From Aeromicrobium chenweiae (GTDB lineage Bacteria; Actinomycetota; Actinomycetes; Propionibacteriales; Nocardioidaceae): DNA of 64,000 nt. Below are positions 33,765-41,749 of this stretch, piece after piece. Both the position numbers and the translations under genes were made by a program. Every line of letters starts with the position of its first letter. Within the stretch, counting starts at the first letter, position 1. Under the pieces are notes generated by a model. It did no database searches. It was not told the DNA's origin and saw nothing but the letters and a program-made list of their open reading frames with translations. The stretch is from contig NZ_CP026952.1 of NCBI RefSeq assembly GCF_003065605.1, forward strand, positions 186,001 to 250,000. Direction: 5' to 3'.

Positions 33765-35252
33765 GTGGACGTGCATGACCTCGACAGCTACCTGCTGGTC
33801 GGGGCCGGTGTCCTGATTCTCGCCGTCCTCGCGGTTCGACTGTCGGTCATGGTCGGCCTGCCGTCCCTGCTGGTCTACCTCGCGCTCGGTCTGCTGCTGG
33901 GCAGCTCGGGCCTCGGCATCGAGTTCGCCGACGCGGACCTCGCCCACGCCCTGGGATTCGGCGGTCTCGTGCTGATCCTCGCCGAGGGCGGTCTGACGAC
34001 GAAGTGGGAGCACGTCCGGCCCAATCTCGGGTACGGCCTGCTGCTCGCGACCCTGGGCTCGGCGATCAGCGTCATCGTGGTCGCCGCCGGCGCGCACACC
34101 CTGCTCGACCTGGACTGGGAGCTCGCGGTCCTCCTCGCTGCTGTGCTGACCCCGACCGACGCCGCCGCCGTCTTCTCGGTGCTGCGCACGGTGCCGCTGA
34201 AGTCGTCCGTCAATGGCACGCTCGAGGCCGAGTCGGGCCTCAACGACGCCCCGATCGTGGTGCTGGTCGTCGCGATCAGCGCCGGCGAGGTGGCGGACAA
34301 GGGCATCGGCTATCTCATCGGGTTGGTGGTCTTCGAGCTCGTCGTGGGCGCCATCATCGGCATCGCGATCGGCTGGTTCGGCGCGTGGCTCCTGCGCCGG
34401 GTGGCCCTGCCGGCGTCCGGCCTCTACCCACTCGTGGTCATCGCCTTCACCGTGCTGGCGTACGGCTCCGCGGCGGCGATCCACGCGAGCGGGTTCGCCG
34501 CGGTCTACATCGCCGCGCTGATCCTCGGCAACGCCGAGCTGCCCCACCGCATGGCCACCCGCTCGTTCATCGAGGGCATCGGCTGGCTGGCGCAGATCGG
34601 CCTGTTCGTCATGCTGGGCCTGCTCGCCAGCCCCGACGAGCTCCAGTGGTGGCACGTCTGGCACGGGCTGCTCATCGGCGCGATCCTGACGTTCATCGCC
34701 CGGCCCCTGACGGTGATGGCGTGCGCCGTGTGGTTCGGCCGCAGCGCCCGCGAGCAGCTGTTCGTGGGGTGGGCCGGGCTGCGCGGCGCGGTGCCCATCG
34801 TCCTGGCGACGATCCCGCTCTCGGCAGGGGTCGCGGGTGCGCGCGACCTGTTCAACACTGTGTTCGTCGCGGTCGTCATCTACACGCTCCTGCAGGCGGC
34901 GCCGTTGGCGAGGCTGGCGGCCGCGTGCGGTGTGCTGACCGACGCCGCCCGCGACGTCGAGGTCGAGGCCGCACCTCTGGAGCGGGTGTCGGCCGATCTG
35001 CTGCAGATCAGGGTGCCGAAGGGATCCAGGCTCGCCGGCGTCGAGATCGGTGAGCTCCGGCTGCCGGTGGGCGCCTCGGTCACGCTGGTCGTCCGCGACG
35101 ACAAGACGTTCGTCCCGCACCGCACCGACCGCATCGCGGTCCGTGACGACCTGCTCATCGTCGCCGAGCGCTCGGTCCGCGAGCAGACCGAGGACCGGCT
35201 GCGGGACGTCGGGCGCAACGGCCGGCTCGCCGGCTGGGGCCGCGACGCCTGA
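33765..35252 (+). CDS. Potassium/sodium-proton antiporter (CPA1, NhaP2/CvrA-like)
   Basis: 495 residues. Residues 1-390 hold about 12 membrane spans with the CPA1 motifs TPTDAAAVFSVLR (about 129-141) and ESGLNDAP (about 157-164; the Asn-Asp ion-binding pair). Residues about 395-480 form a soluble RCK_C/TrkA-C domain that senses ions or nucleotides. It exchanges K+ or Na+ for H+ across the cell membrane. The GTG start is supported by GGAGGAGC. Length and domain order match NhaP2-type potassium/proton antiporters. Confidence 0.92.
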   Translation: MDVHDLDSYLLVGAGVLILAVLAVRLSVMVGLPSLLVYLALGLLLGSSGLGIEFADADLAHALGFGGLVLILAEGGLTTKWEHVRPNLGYGLLLATLGSAISVIVVAAGAHTLLDLDWELAVLLAAVLTPTDAAAVFSVLRTVPLKSSVNGTLEAESGLNDAPIVVLVVAISAGEVADKGIGYLIGLVVFELVVGAIIGIAIGWFGAWLLRRVALPASGLYPLVVIAFTVLAYGSAAAIHASGFAAVYIAALILGNAELPHRMATRSFIEGIGWLAQIGLFVMLGLLASPDELQWWHVWHGLLIGAILTFIARPLTVMACAVWFGRSAREQLFVGWAGLRGAVPIVLATIPLSAGVAGARDLFNTVFVAVVIYTLLQAAPLARLAAACGVLTDAARDVEVEAAPLERVSADLLQIRVPKGSRLAGVEIGELRLPVGASVTLVVRDDKTFVPHRTDRIAVRDDLLIVAERSVREQTEDRLRDVGRNGRLAGWGRDA

Positions 35253-35270
35253 CGGGCCGGGTCGCCCGGG

Positions 35271-35780
35271 TCAGGGCAGCGGCACGATGGGGATGCACAC
35301 CGCGACGTCGCGGTTGGTCTTGATCGACGTGCGCGCGTTGTCCTTCAGGCCGGAGAACTTGTTGCCGATCACGACCGTCACGCCGCTCGGCACGTCGATG
35401 TCCGGTGTGGCGTAGCTGACCTTGTCGCGGAACTGGGACGCCACGAGCCGGACGCGCGGGTCCTTCCTGTCCGCGGTCAGGATCGCCACCCGTCGAGGCT
35501 TCGTCTTGCTCGTGCTGTTGCCGATCCTGCCGCCGAGGAAGCCGTTGGCCTGCAGGTTGATCGTCACGCGGTTCGCGAGGCCCGAGCGCACCGAGGCGTT
35601 GAAGACGTTCACCCGGACGACGTTGCTGTTGAGCGCTGCCCCCTTCTTGACGACCGAGGACCGGCAGGTCGACTCGGTCGCCCCCGATGCCTCGGTGCCC
35701 GAGATGAGGAGGCGGACGCCGACGATCGTGCCGGCGAGGAAGACGATGGCCGCGGCCATCATCGTGAGGGTCTTGGTCAT
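35271..35780 (-). CDS. LytR C-terminal domain protein, membrane-anchored
   Basis: 169 residues. One N-terminal membrane span (TLTMMAAAIVFLAGTIVGVR) and an extracytoplasmic LytR_C domain (about 55-165) with VRVNVFNASVRSGLANRV and VTVVIGNKFSGL. The LytR-CpsA-Psr catalytic domain itself is missing. Stand-alone LytR_C proteins are common in actinobacteria and are thought to act at the cell wall. The ATG overlaps the stop of the VapB-like gene (ATGA), an order I recall from related genomes. Confidence 0.85.
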   Translation of the reverse strand: MTKTLTMMAAAIVFLAGTIVGVRLLISGTEASGATESTCRSSVVKKGAALNSNVVRVNVFNASVRSGLANRVTINLQANGFLGGRIGNSTSKTKPRRVAILTADRKDPRVRLVASQFRDKVSYATPDIDVPSGVTVVIGNKFSGLKDNARTSIKTNRDVAVCIPIVPLP

Positions 35781-36079
35781 ACGTTCTTGCCGATCGAGTG
35801 GACGCGGGCGTGGAGCATGTTGCGCTGTTGGAGCGCGGCGCGCAGGGCGCGGTGGAGGCCGTCCTCCAGGTAGAGCTCGCCCCGCCAGCTCACGACGTGC
35901 GCGAACAGGTCGCCGAAGTAGGTCGAGTCGTCGTCCAGCAGGTGCTCGAGGTCGAGCTGGGTCTTCGTGGTGGTCAGGTCGTCCAGGCGCACCTGGGAGG
36001 GGGAGATCTCGGCCCACGCGTTCTGTGAGAGCCCGTGGTCCGGGTACGGGCGTCCGTCGCCCACCCTCCTGAAGATCAT
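35777..36079 (-). CDS. Conserved actinobacterial protein annotated as VapB-like
   Basis: 100 residues, starts MIFRRVGDGRPYPDHG and contains TTTKTQLDLEHLLDDDSTYF and LYLEDGLHRALRAALQQRN. It belongs to a conserved family that genome pipelines label a type II antitoxin (VapB), although no VapC toxin gene is adjacent and the family always seems to sit next to a LytR_C gene. I therefore regard the toxin-antitoxin label as doubtful. ATG 36079 has a TACACT box 6 nt upstream and no ribosome binding site: probably leaderless. Confidence 0.8.
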   Translation of the reverse strand: MIFRRVGDGRPYPDHGLSQNAWAEISPSQVRLDDLTTTKTQLDLEHLLDDDSTYFGDLFAHVVSWRGELYLEDGLHRALRAALQQRNMLHARVHSIGKNV

Positions 36080-36380
36080 CCCGCCAGTGTAGACAGAGCA
36101 AAGCCCCATCGACGGTAGCCTGCGCTGATCACGGCACCCGGGACCGAGATCCCGCGCGACCAGCCGCTCCGGAACGCCTGGGAACTCGTGAAGAACCTGC
36201 TCCGGAAACGTCGCTGGCTGGCTTTATCGTCAGATCTTGACGAGAATATGGGTGGCCCTGAGGAACAGATCAGGGATTCCACTGGTTGTCCCTCATGTCG
36301 GGGTGCAACAGGATCGACAACAGAAGGCGCGCCTGGGCGCCTTCCTGGGTTCAGAGCCCGGACGGACCGCAGGAGGCGCG
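36080..36380. other. 301-bp divergent intergenic region
   Basis: Between the VapB-like gene and the PAP2 gene. It holds the leaderless promoter of the former (TACACT, minus strand 36091-36086), an 8-bp hairpin GAAGGCGC/GCGCCTTC (36323-36344) in the PAP2 leader and an AGGAGG-containing site at 36370-36376. No further gene is supported. Confidence 0.5.
36086..36091 (-). promoter_or_regulatory. -10 box of a leaderless promoter (VapB-like gene)
   Basis: TACACT on the minus strand, 6 nt before the ATG at 36079; no Shine-Dalgarno sequence in between. Confidence 0.45.
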
Positions 36381-37187
36381 ATGACGCAGTCATCAGCACG
36401 AACCATGCCGGTGGAGACCGGCAGTCGTTCGTCAGGCCTCCTCCGCGCCGCCAGCCGCGCAGGCTTCGAGGTCGCGCTGATCGGCGTCCTCTACGTCGGC
36501 TACGTCATCACGCGCACGTTCGCCTCGACCGCCTTCGCGCCGGCCCGTGGCCGTGCCCTCGACATCCTGACGTTCGAGAAGTCGTGGCGCATCGACATCG
36601 AGTCGTGGCTCAACGACCTGTTCTTCAAGCACGAGTGGATCGGCATCGCCAGCAGCTACTGGTACGCCACGACCCACTACTTCGTCACGCTGGCCGTGCT
36701 GATCTGGCTCTATCGCCGCAACAAGTCGCAGTACGTGACGGCCCGTCGGGCGATCGTGCTGGCGTCCCTGATGGGGCTGACCTGCTACCTGCTGATGCCG
36801 ACCGCCCCGCCGCGCCTCGTGGGCGGTGGCTACCACGACATCCTGAGCATGAACTCGGGTATCGGCTGGTGGAGCCAGAACGGCTCGGCGCCCAAGGGCA
36901 TGGGCGACATCACCAACGAGCTCGCGGCGTTCCCGTCCCTGCACGCCGGGTGGGCGCTGTGGGTCGCGATCGTGCTGATCCGCGCCGGCCTGCCCCGCAT
37001 CATCCAGGGTCTCGGCGTGGCGTACGCGGCGATGATGACCGTGGTGATCATCGGCACCGGCAACCACTGGCTCGTCGACGCGGTGGTCGGCTGGGCCGTC
37101 GTCGTGGTGGCGTTCGGCGTGATGATCGCCTTCGACCGCGACACCGGGCATGCGCACGAGCCCCAACCGGACTCAGTGCGGTCCTGA
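36381..37187 (+). CDS. PAP2-superfamily membrane phosphatase/inositolphosphotransferase-like protein
   Basis: 268 residues, six hydrophobic segments. Active-site features of the PAP2 fold: PSLHAGWALW (about 185-194, His) and GTGNHWLVDAVVGW (about 227-240, His and Asp). The first Lys/Arg motif is loose, as in the PAP2_3 branch that includes inositol phosphorylceramide synthase-like and AUR1-like proteins. Acts on lipid-linked phosphates at the membrane. GCAGGAGGCGCG sits right before the ATG, which decides the start over longer in-frame options. Confidence 0.85.
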   Translation: MTQSSARTMPVETGSRSSGLLRAASRAGFEVALIGVLYVGYVITRTFASTAFAPARGRALDILTFEKSWRIDIESWLNDLFFKHEWIGIASSYWYATTHYFVTLAVLIWLYRRNKSQYVTARRAIVLASLMGLTCYLLMPTAPPRLVGGGYHDILSMNSGIGWWSQNGSAPKGMGDITNELAAFPSLHAGWALWVAIVLIRAGLPRIIQGLGVAYAAMMTVVIIGTGNHWLVDAVVGWAVVVVAFGVMIAFDRDTGHAHEPQPDSVRS

Positions 37188-37221
37188 CGCCGCCGCCCGA
37201 TCGCGGGGGCGCGGTGGATGC

Positions 37222-37259
37222 GCCACCGTATGGGCCCGAATTCCGCCTCATACGGTGGC
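37222..37259. terminator. 11-bp hairpin between convergent genes
   Basis: GCCACCGTATG (37222-37232) and CATACGGTGGC (37249-37259) pair perfectly around a 16-nt loop, between the PAP2 gene and the convergent gene ending at 37320. Confidence 0.6.
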
Positions 37260-37319
37260 AGAAGCACCGCGCCGGGGTGAAACGGTCGAGGGCGTCCACA
37301 ACCGCTGGTGAGCCGGCCG

Positions 37320-37793
37320 TCAGCGGCCGACCGAGCGACTGAGGACGAACGGCGTGCCCGGCGCCCGCCGCAGGCCGGCCAGGTCGACGAACGTCATGCC
37401 CAGCAGCGTGTGGTCGTCCCACGGCCGGAACTCGTCACGCACCCAGCGCCACGGACGGGGCGCGTCCCGCGGGTAGGTGACCAGGAGCGCCGGCCGGCCG
37501 TCCGCGAGGGAGGGGCCGAGGGCCGCGGTCATGGGGAGCGTCTCGGTCAGGCCGCCCCCGGAGCGCAGCAGGTTCACCCCGTCGAGCCTGGCCGGGTCGA
37601 TGCCGGAGGCGATGAACCGCTTGCCGAACCAGCGCGGGAGCCCGACGATGGCCAGGCCGCGGGGAGCGATCGTGCGCAGCGGGGCACCGACGTACGACGC
37701 CTCGAAGGTGCCGGTCAGGTCCGTCAGCCGCGGATCGGCCAGCGAGCCCCAGCCGCGGCGGAGGTCACGGAGCGACTCGTCGTGGATGGTCAT
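37320..37793 (-). CDS. Hypothetical protein coupled to a GMC oxidoreductase
   Basis: 157 residues, soluble, with WGSLADPRLTDLTGTFEAS, PRWFGKRF and a C-terminal PWDDHTLLGMTFVDLAGLRR. The pattern (small beta-barrel-like protein with repeated W/F-G-K and L-G-M-T-F segments) is loosely reminiscent of the GXWXG/DUF4334 type, but I would not assign it. The ATG overlaps the GMC stop by 4 nt, so it is probably made together with that enzyme and might bind its substrate. Confidence 0.65.
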   Translation of the reverse strand: MTIHDESLRDLRRGWGSLADPRLTDLTGTFEASYVGAPLRTIAPRGLAIVGLPRWFGKRFIASGIDPARLDGVNLLRSGGGLTETLPMTAALGPSLADGRPALLVTYPRDAPRPWRWVRDEFRPWDDHTLLGMTFVDLAGLRRAPGTPFVLSRSVGR

Positions 37794-39418
37794 GACGCGC
37801 TCCCCGCCGCCGTGGCGTCGACCGGCACCCGCCGCGTCCGCCCCGCGGGAGCCGCGGGGAACCCGGCCGCGAACCGCTCCGCCATGGCGGTGATCGTCAG
37901 TGAGGGGTTGACGCCGAGGTTGGCCGGGATCGTGCTGGCGTCCGCGACGTAGAGCCCCGGGTGGCCGAACACCTCGTGCCGGACGTCCACCACGCCCTCG
38001 GCGGCGTCCGAGCCCATGACCGCACCGCCCAGGATGTGCGCGGTCACGGACAGGCCGCCCAGGGTCTCGCCGAGGAGGTTGAAGGGCGTGCCGCCGGACG
38101 CCTCCGCGTACGCGCGGGTGACCTCGTTGGCGACCGGCAGGAAGCTGGGGGCCTCGCGGCCGGTGACGGACCGGGACCGCAGGACCCGGCGCCACGGGCG
38201 GAACGGCGAGCGGCGCAGCTCGAACGACAGCTCGTTGTCGAGCCGCTGCATGACCGTGAGCACCGTGAGGCGCTGCTCGAACCGCCGGGCGCCCATCGCG
38301 CGCAGCTGCCGCAGCGGGTGCGCCAGGATCGCGCCGACGGTGCGCAGCGCGCGTCGCCCCGGTCGGTGCCCGTCCACGATGGGGCCGATCTGGAAGCGCA
38401 TGTGCCACCCGCCGACGTACCGGTTCTGCGTGACGTGCGTGTCCGCGTCCGGGTGGAAGTCGGTCGTGATCGTGGGTCCGTGGGACAGGTCCTGCCCCGG
38501 CGGCTGCTGCACGGCGGTCAGGGCCTCGCTGTTGGTGCGCACGTGCCGGCCGAGCTGGCGCGAGACGTGGGGCAGGGTGCCGAGCTCGTCGCGGCAGCGG
38601 AACAGCAGGTCCAGGCTGCCCAGCACGCCGCCGGCCAGCACGACACGCTGTGCGCGGATGGGCTCGCGGACCACGTCGCGCCGCCACGGGTGGCCGACCG
38701 TGAGCTCGTAGCCGCCGGGCAGCGGCGTGATCGCGGTGACCTCGTGCTCGGCGCGGATCTGCGCACCGTAGCGCTCGGCGAGGTGCAGGTAGTTGCGGGT
38801 CAGCTGGTTCTTCGCGCCGTACGGGCAGCCCAGGAGACACTCGCCGCAGAGCCGGCAGCCGGTGCGTTCGGGGCCCTCTCCGCCGAAGAACGGGTCCGGC
38901 TCGGTCACCCCCTCGGTGCCGAAGTGGATCGCGAGCGGCACCGGCCCGAACGTGTGCTCGGCGCCCACGGCGCGGGCCGCGGTGCGCAGGTGCTCGTCCA
39001 TCGGGCCGAGGTGGGCGTTCGTCACCCGGCCCAGCATGCGGGCGGCGCGCGCGTAGTGCGGAGCCAGCTCGCTGCGCCAGTCATCGGCGAGGTGGGCCCA
39101 CGCGGGGTCGCGGTAGAACGCGTCCCCGGGCTCGAGCAGCACGCCGGCCCAGACGATCGAGCCGCCGCCGACGCCGTTGGCGCCGATGATGCCGACGTCC
39201 TTGAAGATGCGCTGCCAGAAGAAGCCACGCAGGCCCGCGCCGGGCTGCCAGAGGTACGCGCGAGGGTCCTTGCGGGCGCGCAGCAGGTCGGCGTCGCTGA
39301 GTCTTTGACCTCGTTCGAGGACGACGACCCGGTGGCCGGCCTCGGTGAGTCGCAGCGCTGCCACCGCGCCGCCGAAGCCGCTGCCCACCACGACCACGTC
39401 GGCGTCAAAGTCAGTCAT
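37790..39418 (-). CDS. GMC-family FAD oxidoreductase (cholesterol-oxidase-like group)
   Basis: 542 residues. FAD loop VVVVGSGFGGAVAALRL (about 8-24) and the second GMC signature at NGVGGGSIVWAGVLL (about 81-95); the C-terminal HILGGAVMG and VNPSLTITAMAERFA complete the FAD site. A four-Cys stretch CRLCGECLLGCPYG (about 186-199) resembles that in bacterial GMC dehydrogenases of the cholesterol-oxidase type. Oxidises an alcohol, possibly a sterol or a terpenoid. No signal peptide. The adjacent gene is translationally coupled. Confidence 0.88.
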   Translation of the reverse strand: MTDFDADVVVVGSGFGGAVAALRLTEAGHRVVVLERGQRLSDADLLRARKDPRAYLWQPGAGLRGFFWQRIFKDVGIIGANGVGGGSIVWAGVLLEPGDAFYRDPAWAHLADDWRSELAPHYARAARMLGRVTNAHLGPMDEHLRTAARAVGAEHTFGPVPLAIHFGTEGVTEPDPFFGGEGPERTGCRLCGECLLGCPYGAKNQLTRNYLHLAERYGAQIRAEHEVTAITPLPGGYELTVGHPWRRDVVREPIRAQRVVLAGGVLGSLDLLFRCRDELGTLPHVSRQLGRHVRTNSEALTAVQQPPGQDLSHGPTITTDFHPDADTHVTQNRYVGGWHMRFQIGPIVDGHRPGRRALRTVGAILAHPLRQLRAMGARRFEQRLTVLTVMQRLDNELSFELRRSPFRPWRRVLRSRSVTGREAPSFLPVANEVTRAYAEASGGTPFNLLGETLGGLSVTAHILGGAVMGSDAAEGVVDVRHEVFGHPGLYVADASTIPANLGVNPSLTITAMAERFAAGFPAAPAGRTRRVPVDATAAGSAS

Positions 39419-39479
39419 GACGCTGACAGTAGTGGTGTCACGGTGGCGTCCGCCGGGAACCTGACGCTCGCCCTCGCCG

Positions 39480-40316
39480 TCACCCGCGGAACGGCATCAC
39501 GTCGACGACGAGCCCGAGGTGGTCACCCGCGCCCACCTCGACGACGTCCGCCCGGCCCGCGGGGCGCACCGGCCCGTCGGCGAGGACGTGGTCGAGCTGG
39601 GCGCGCGGGCCGGACGCCGGGAACGTGCGCCCCTTGACCATCGGCCGCCACCTGGTCAGCCGCGCGGGCCAGGAGCCGACCAGGTTGAGGTCGCCGAGCA
39701 GGACGAGGGGACGTGGCAGGTCCTGCGCCCAGTGCCGGATCTGCCGCAGCTGCCGGGCCGCGCGCGGCGGCGCGAACGACAGGTGGGTGCTCACGACGGT
39801 CAGGGGGCCGCGAGGTCCGTCGAGCACGGCCGCCAGGGCGACGCGCTGCTCGTCCGGCATGAACCAGACGCGAGGACGCGTGCCGGGCGGCAGCGCGATC
39901 GGCAGTCGTCCCCGGGCCGCCGCCATCCGCAGCTCGTGGGTCGCGAGGACCGGCAGGTGGGTCAGCAGCCCGACGCCGTACGAGGGCTCGGCCCCGAGCG
40001 TCGCCGGAGCCGGGCGCGACCCGGCGCCGGGCCCGGGCGATCCGTGCACGGCGGCGGCGAACAACGCGGACCAGGCAGGTTGTCCCGGCGCTCGGCAGGC
40101 CGCCGCCAGCTCGGCGGCCTGGTCGGCCCGCCCGGAGCGGTCGAGCAGCCGGTCGACCTCCTGCACGGCCACGACGTCGGGCGCCAGCTGGGCGAGGTCG
40201 TGCCCGGTGCGGGCGAGCGAGACCGTCCCGTCGCCCGTGCGTCCTGACGCGATGTTGAGCGACACGAGACGCACGGTGGAGTCCGCACCGGCATCACTCA
40301 GGGAGGCGGGGGGCAT
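39480..40316 (-). CDS. Endonuclease/exonuclease/phosphatase-family protein
   Basis: 278 residues with the EEP fold: VRLVSLNIASGRTG (about 15-28, metal Asn), VVAVQEVDRLLDRSG (metal Glu), VVSTHLSF, LLGDLNLV (Asp-x-Asn) and the closing AGDHLGLVVDV (Asp-His). Such enzymes cut DNA, phosphoinositides or other phosphodiesters; members without a signal are often phosphodiesterase-like. ATG 40316 has no good ribosome binding site, so the exact start is uncertain. The GMC gene lies 61 nt downstream on the same strand. Confidence 0.8.
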   Translation of the reverse strand: MPPASLSDAGADSTVRLVSLNIASGRTGDGTVSLARTGHDLAQLAPDVVAVQEVDRLLDRSGRADQAAELAAACRAPGQPAWSALFAAAVHGSPGPGAGSRPAPATLGAEPSYGVGLLTHLPVLATHELRMAAARGRLPIALPPGTRPRVWFMPDEQRVALAAVLDGPRGPLTVVSTHLSFAPPRAARQLRQIRHWAQDLPRPLVLLGDLNLVGSWPARLTRWRPMVKGRTFPASGPRAQLDHVLADGPVRPAGRADVVEVGAGDHLGLVVDVMPFRG

Positions 40317-40437
40317 CGGACCGGCGGGCTTCCCTTCTGGGACGTCGTGCTGCTCGTGCCCCCTGTACCCGCGTGCGGGGTTCTGAGACGCCGTTTCCGA
40401 CGGGCAGGACGACCGGTGCGTCGGTACGGTTGACCGC

Positions 40438-41019
40438 ATGGGAACGGTCGAGAACGTCGTGCTGCTGGACGAGTCGGGGCACGGCATCGGCGTGGCCCCG
40501 AAGACCGGCGTCCACCACGGGACGACACCGCTGCACCTGGCGTTCTCCTGCTACGTGTTCGACGCCGACGACCAGCTGCTGGTGACCCGCCGCGCGCTGG
40601 ACAAGACGACGTTCCCGGGCGTCTGGACCAACAGCGCGTGCGGGCACCCCGCGCCCGAGGAGTCGATGCGCGCCGCCGTGCGACGACGCGTCCAGCAGGA
40701 GCTGGGGCTCTCGGTCGAGCAGGTCCGACTGGTCCTGCCGGAGTTCCGCTACACCGCGCACATGAACGGCATCCGCGAGAACGAGATGTGCCCCGTGTTC
40801 ACCGCCCGGGCCGCCGGTCGGATGACGCTGGATCCCGCCGAGGTCGGCGACGCCGTGTGGGAGCCGTGGACAAAGTTCTCGCAGGACGTCCTGTCCGGGC
40901 GGCGCGAGGTGTCGTCCTGGTGCCGGATGCAGGTCGAGGGCCTTGACGCGCTGGGCCCGCTCCCCGGCGAGTGGCCCGCCGCCGACCCGTCTCGTCTCCC
41001 TCCCGCCGTCACGGTCTGA
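40438..41019 (+). CDS. idi: Isopentenyl-diphosphate delta-isomerase, type I
   Basis: 193 residues, Nudix fold. Catalytic Cys68 (TNSACGH) and Glu116 (ENEMCPVF) are present, and metal ligands H26/H27, H33, H70, E114 and E116 correspond to those of the E. coli enzyme. Interconverts IPP and DMAPP, feeding the crtE gene 9 kb away. A TACGGT box lies 7 nt upstream of the ATG with no ribosome binding site, so translation may be leaderless. First gene of the carotenoid locus; the CDP-alcohol transferase gene follows 1 nt after. Confidence 0.96.
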   Translation: MGTVENVVLLDESGHGIGVAPKTGVHHGTTPLHLAFSCYVFDADDQLLVTRRALDKTTFPGVWTNSACGHPAPEESMRAAVRRRVQQELGLSVEQVRLVLPEFRYTAHMNGIRENEMCPVFTARAAGRMTLDPAEVGDAVWEPWTKFSQDVLSGRREVSSWCRMQVEGLDALGPLPGEWPAADPSRLPPAVTV

Positions 41020-41020
41020 C

Positions 41021-41749
41021 ATGCCGGTCGACCCGGATCCCGACCCGGCCGGACGGCTCGCCCGGGACCGTTGGTCGGCCGCGCACGGGGGCGTCGACCC
41101 GGACGCCTCGCGGTGGATCAGCGGCTGGCTCGCACTCGTGCACCGTCTTGCCCGCCCGCTGGCCGCGCGGCGCGTCCCGCCGAGCCTCATCACGGCGGCC
41201 GGGCTGATCGCCTCCGCCCTCGTGCCACTGGTCGCCGGAGCCCCGGGGGCGTGGCCGATCGCTGCGGCCGTCCTGGCCGTCGCCGCCGGCCTGCTGGACG
41301 GGATGGACGGGGCGGTGGCGCGCATGAACGGCACCGACACCGCCTGGGGTGCCGTGCTGGACGAGCTCGTCGACCGGATCTCGGACCTGCTCCTGCTGTC
41401 CGCCCTGTGGGTGCTCGGGGCGCCGGCGTGGGCGTGCCTCGCGGCAGGTGCCCTGACCCTGCTGCTGGAGTCGCTGCGCTCGTCCGCGCGGGGCGGCGGG
41501 ATGGTCGGGGTCGGTGTGATCACCGTCTGGGAGAGGCCGTCGCGGATCATCGTCGTGATGACCGTCGGCGTGCTGTGCGGTCTCGTGCGGATCGTCCAGG
41601 ACGCCGTCGACCTCCCGGACGGTGCCGTCGAGGTGCTGGCGGGCGTGGGCGCGGTCGTCGCCGCCGTGCTGGCGGCGTGGTCGACCGTTCACCTGGCGCT
41701 GGTGGTGCGGCGCAGCCTCGGGGTCAGGAAGGCCCCACGAGACCGCTGA
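41021..41749 (+). CDS. CDP-alcohol phosphatidyltransferase-family membrane protein
   Basis: 242 residues with six hydrophobic segments and a complete CDP-alcohol motif D93-x2-D-G-x2-A-R-x8-G-x3-D-x3-D118. Enzymes of this family join a CDP-activated lipid to an alcohol, making phospholipids. The motif guarantees the fold and the reaction type; the substrates are unknown. It is 1 nt after idi and overlaps the convergent CrtD-like gene by 26 bp. Its presence inside a carotenoid locus is unusual. Confidence 0.85.
   Translation: MPVDPDPDPAGRLARDRWSAAHGGVDPDASRWISGWLALVHRLARPLAARRVPPSLITAAGLIASALVPLVAGAPGAWPIAAAVLAVAAGLLDGMDGAVARMNGTDTAWGAVLDELVDRISDLLLLSALWVLGAPAWACLAAGALTLLLESLRSSARGGGMVGVGVITVWERPSRIIVVMTVGVLCGLVRIVQDAVDLPDGAVEVLAGVGAVVAAVLAAWSTVHLALVVRRSLGVRKAPRDR

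Noticed and set aside
35777-36079. Type II toxin-antitoxin locus
   Set aside because: No toxin gene adjacent; only the family label suggests it.
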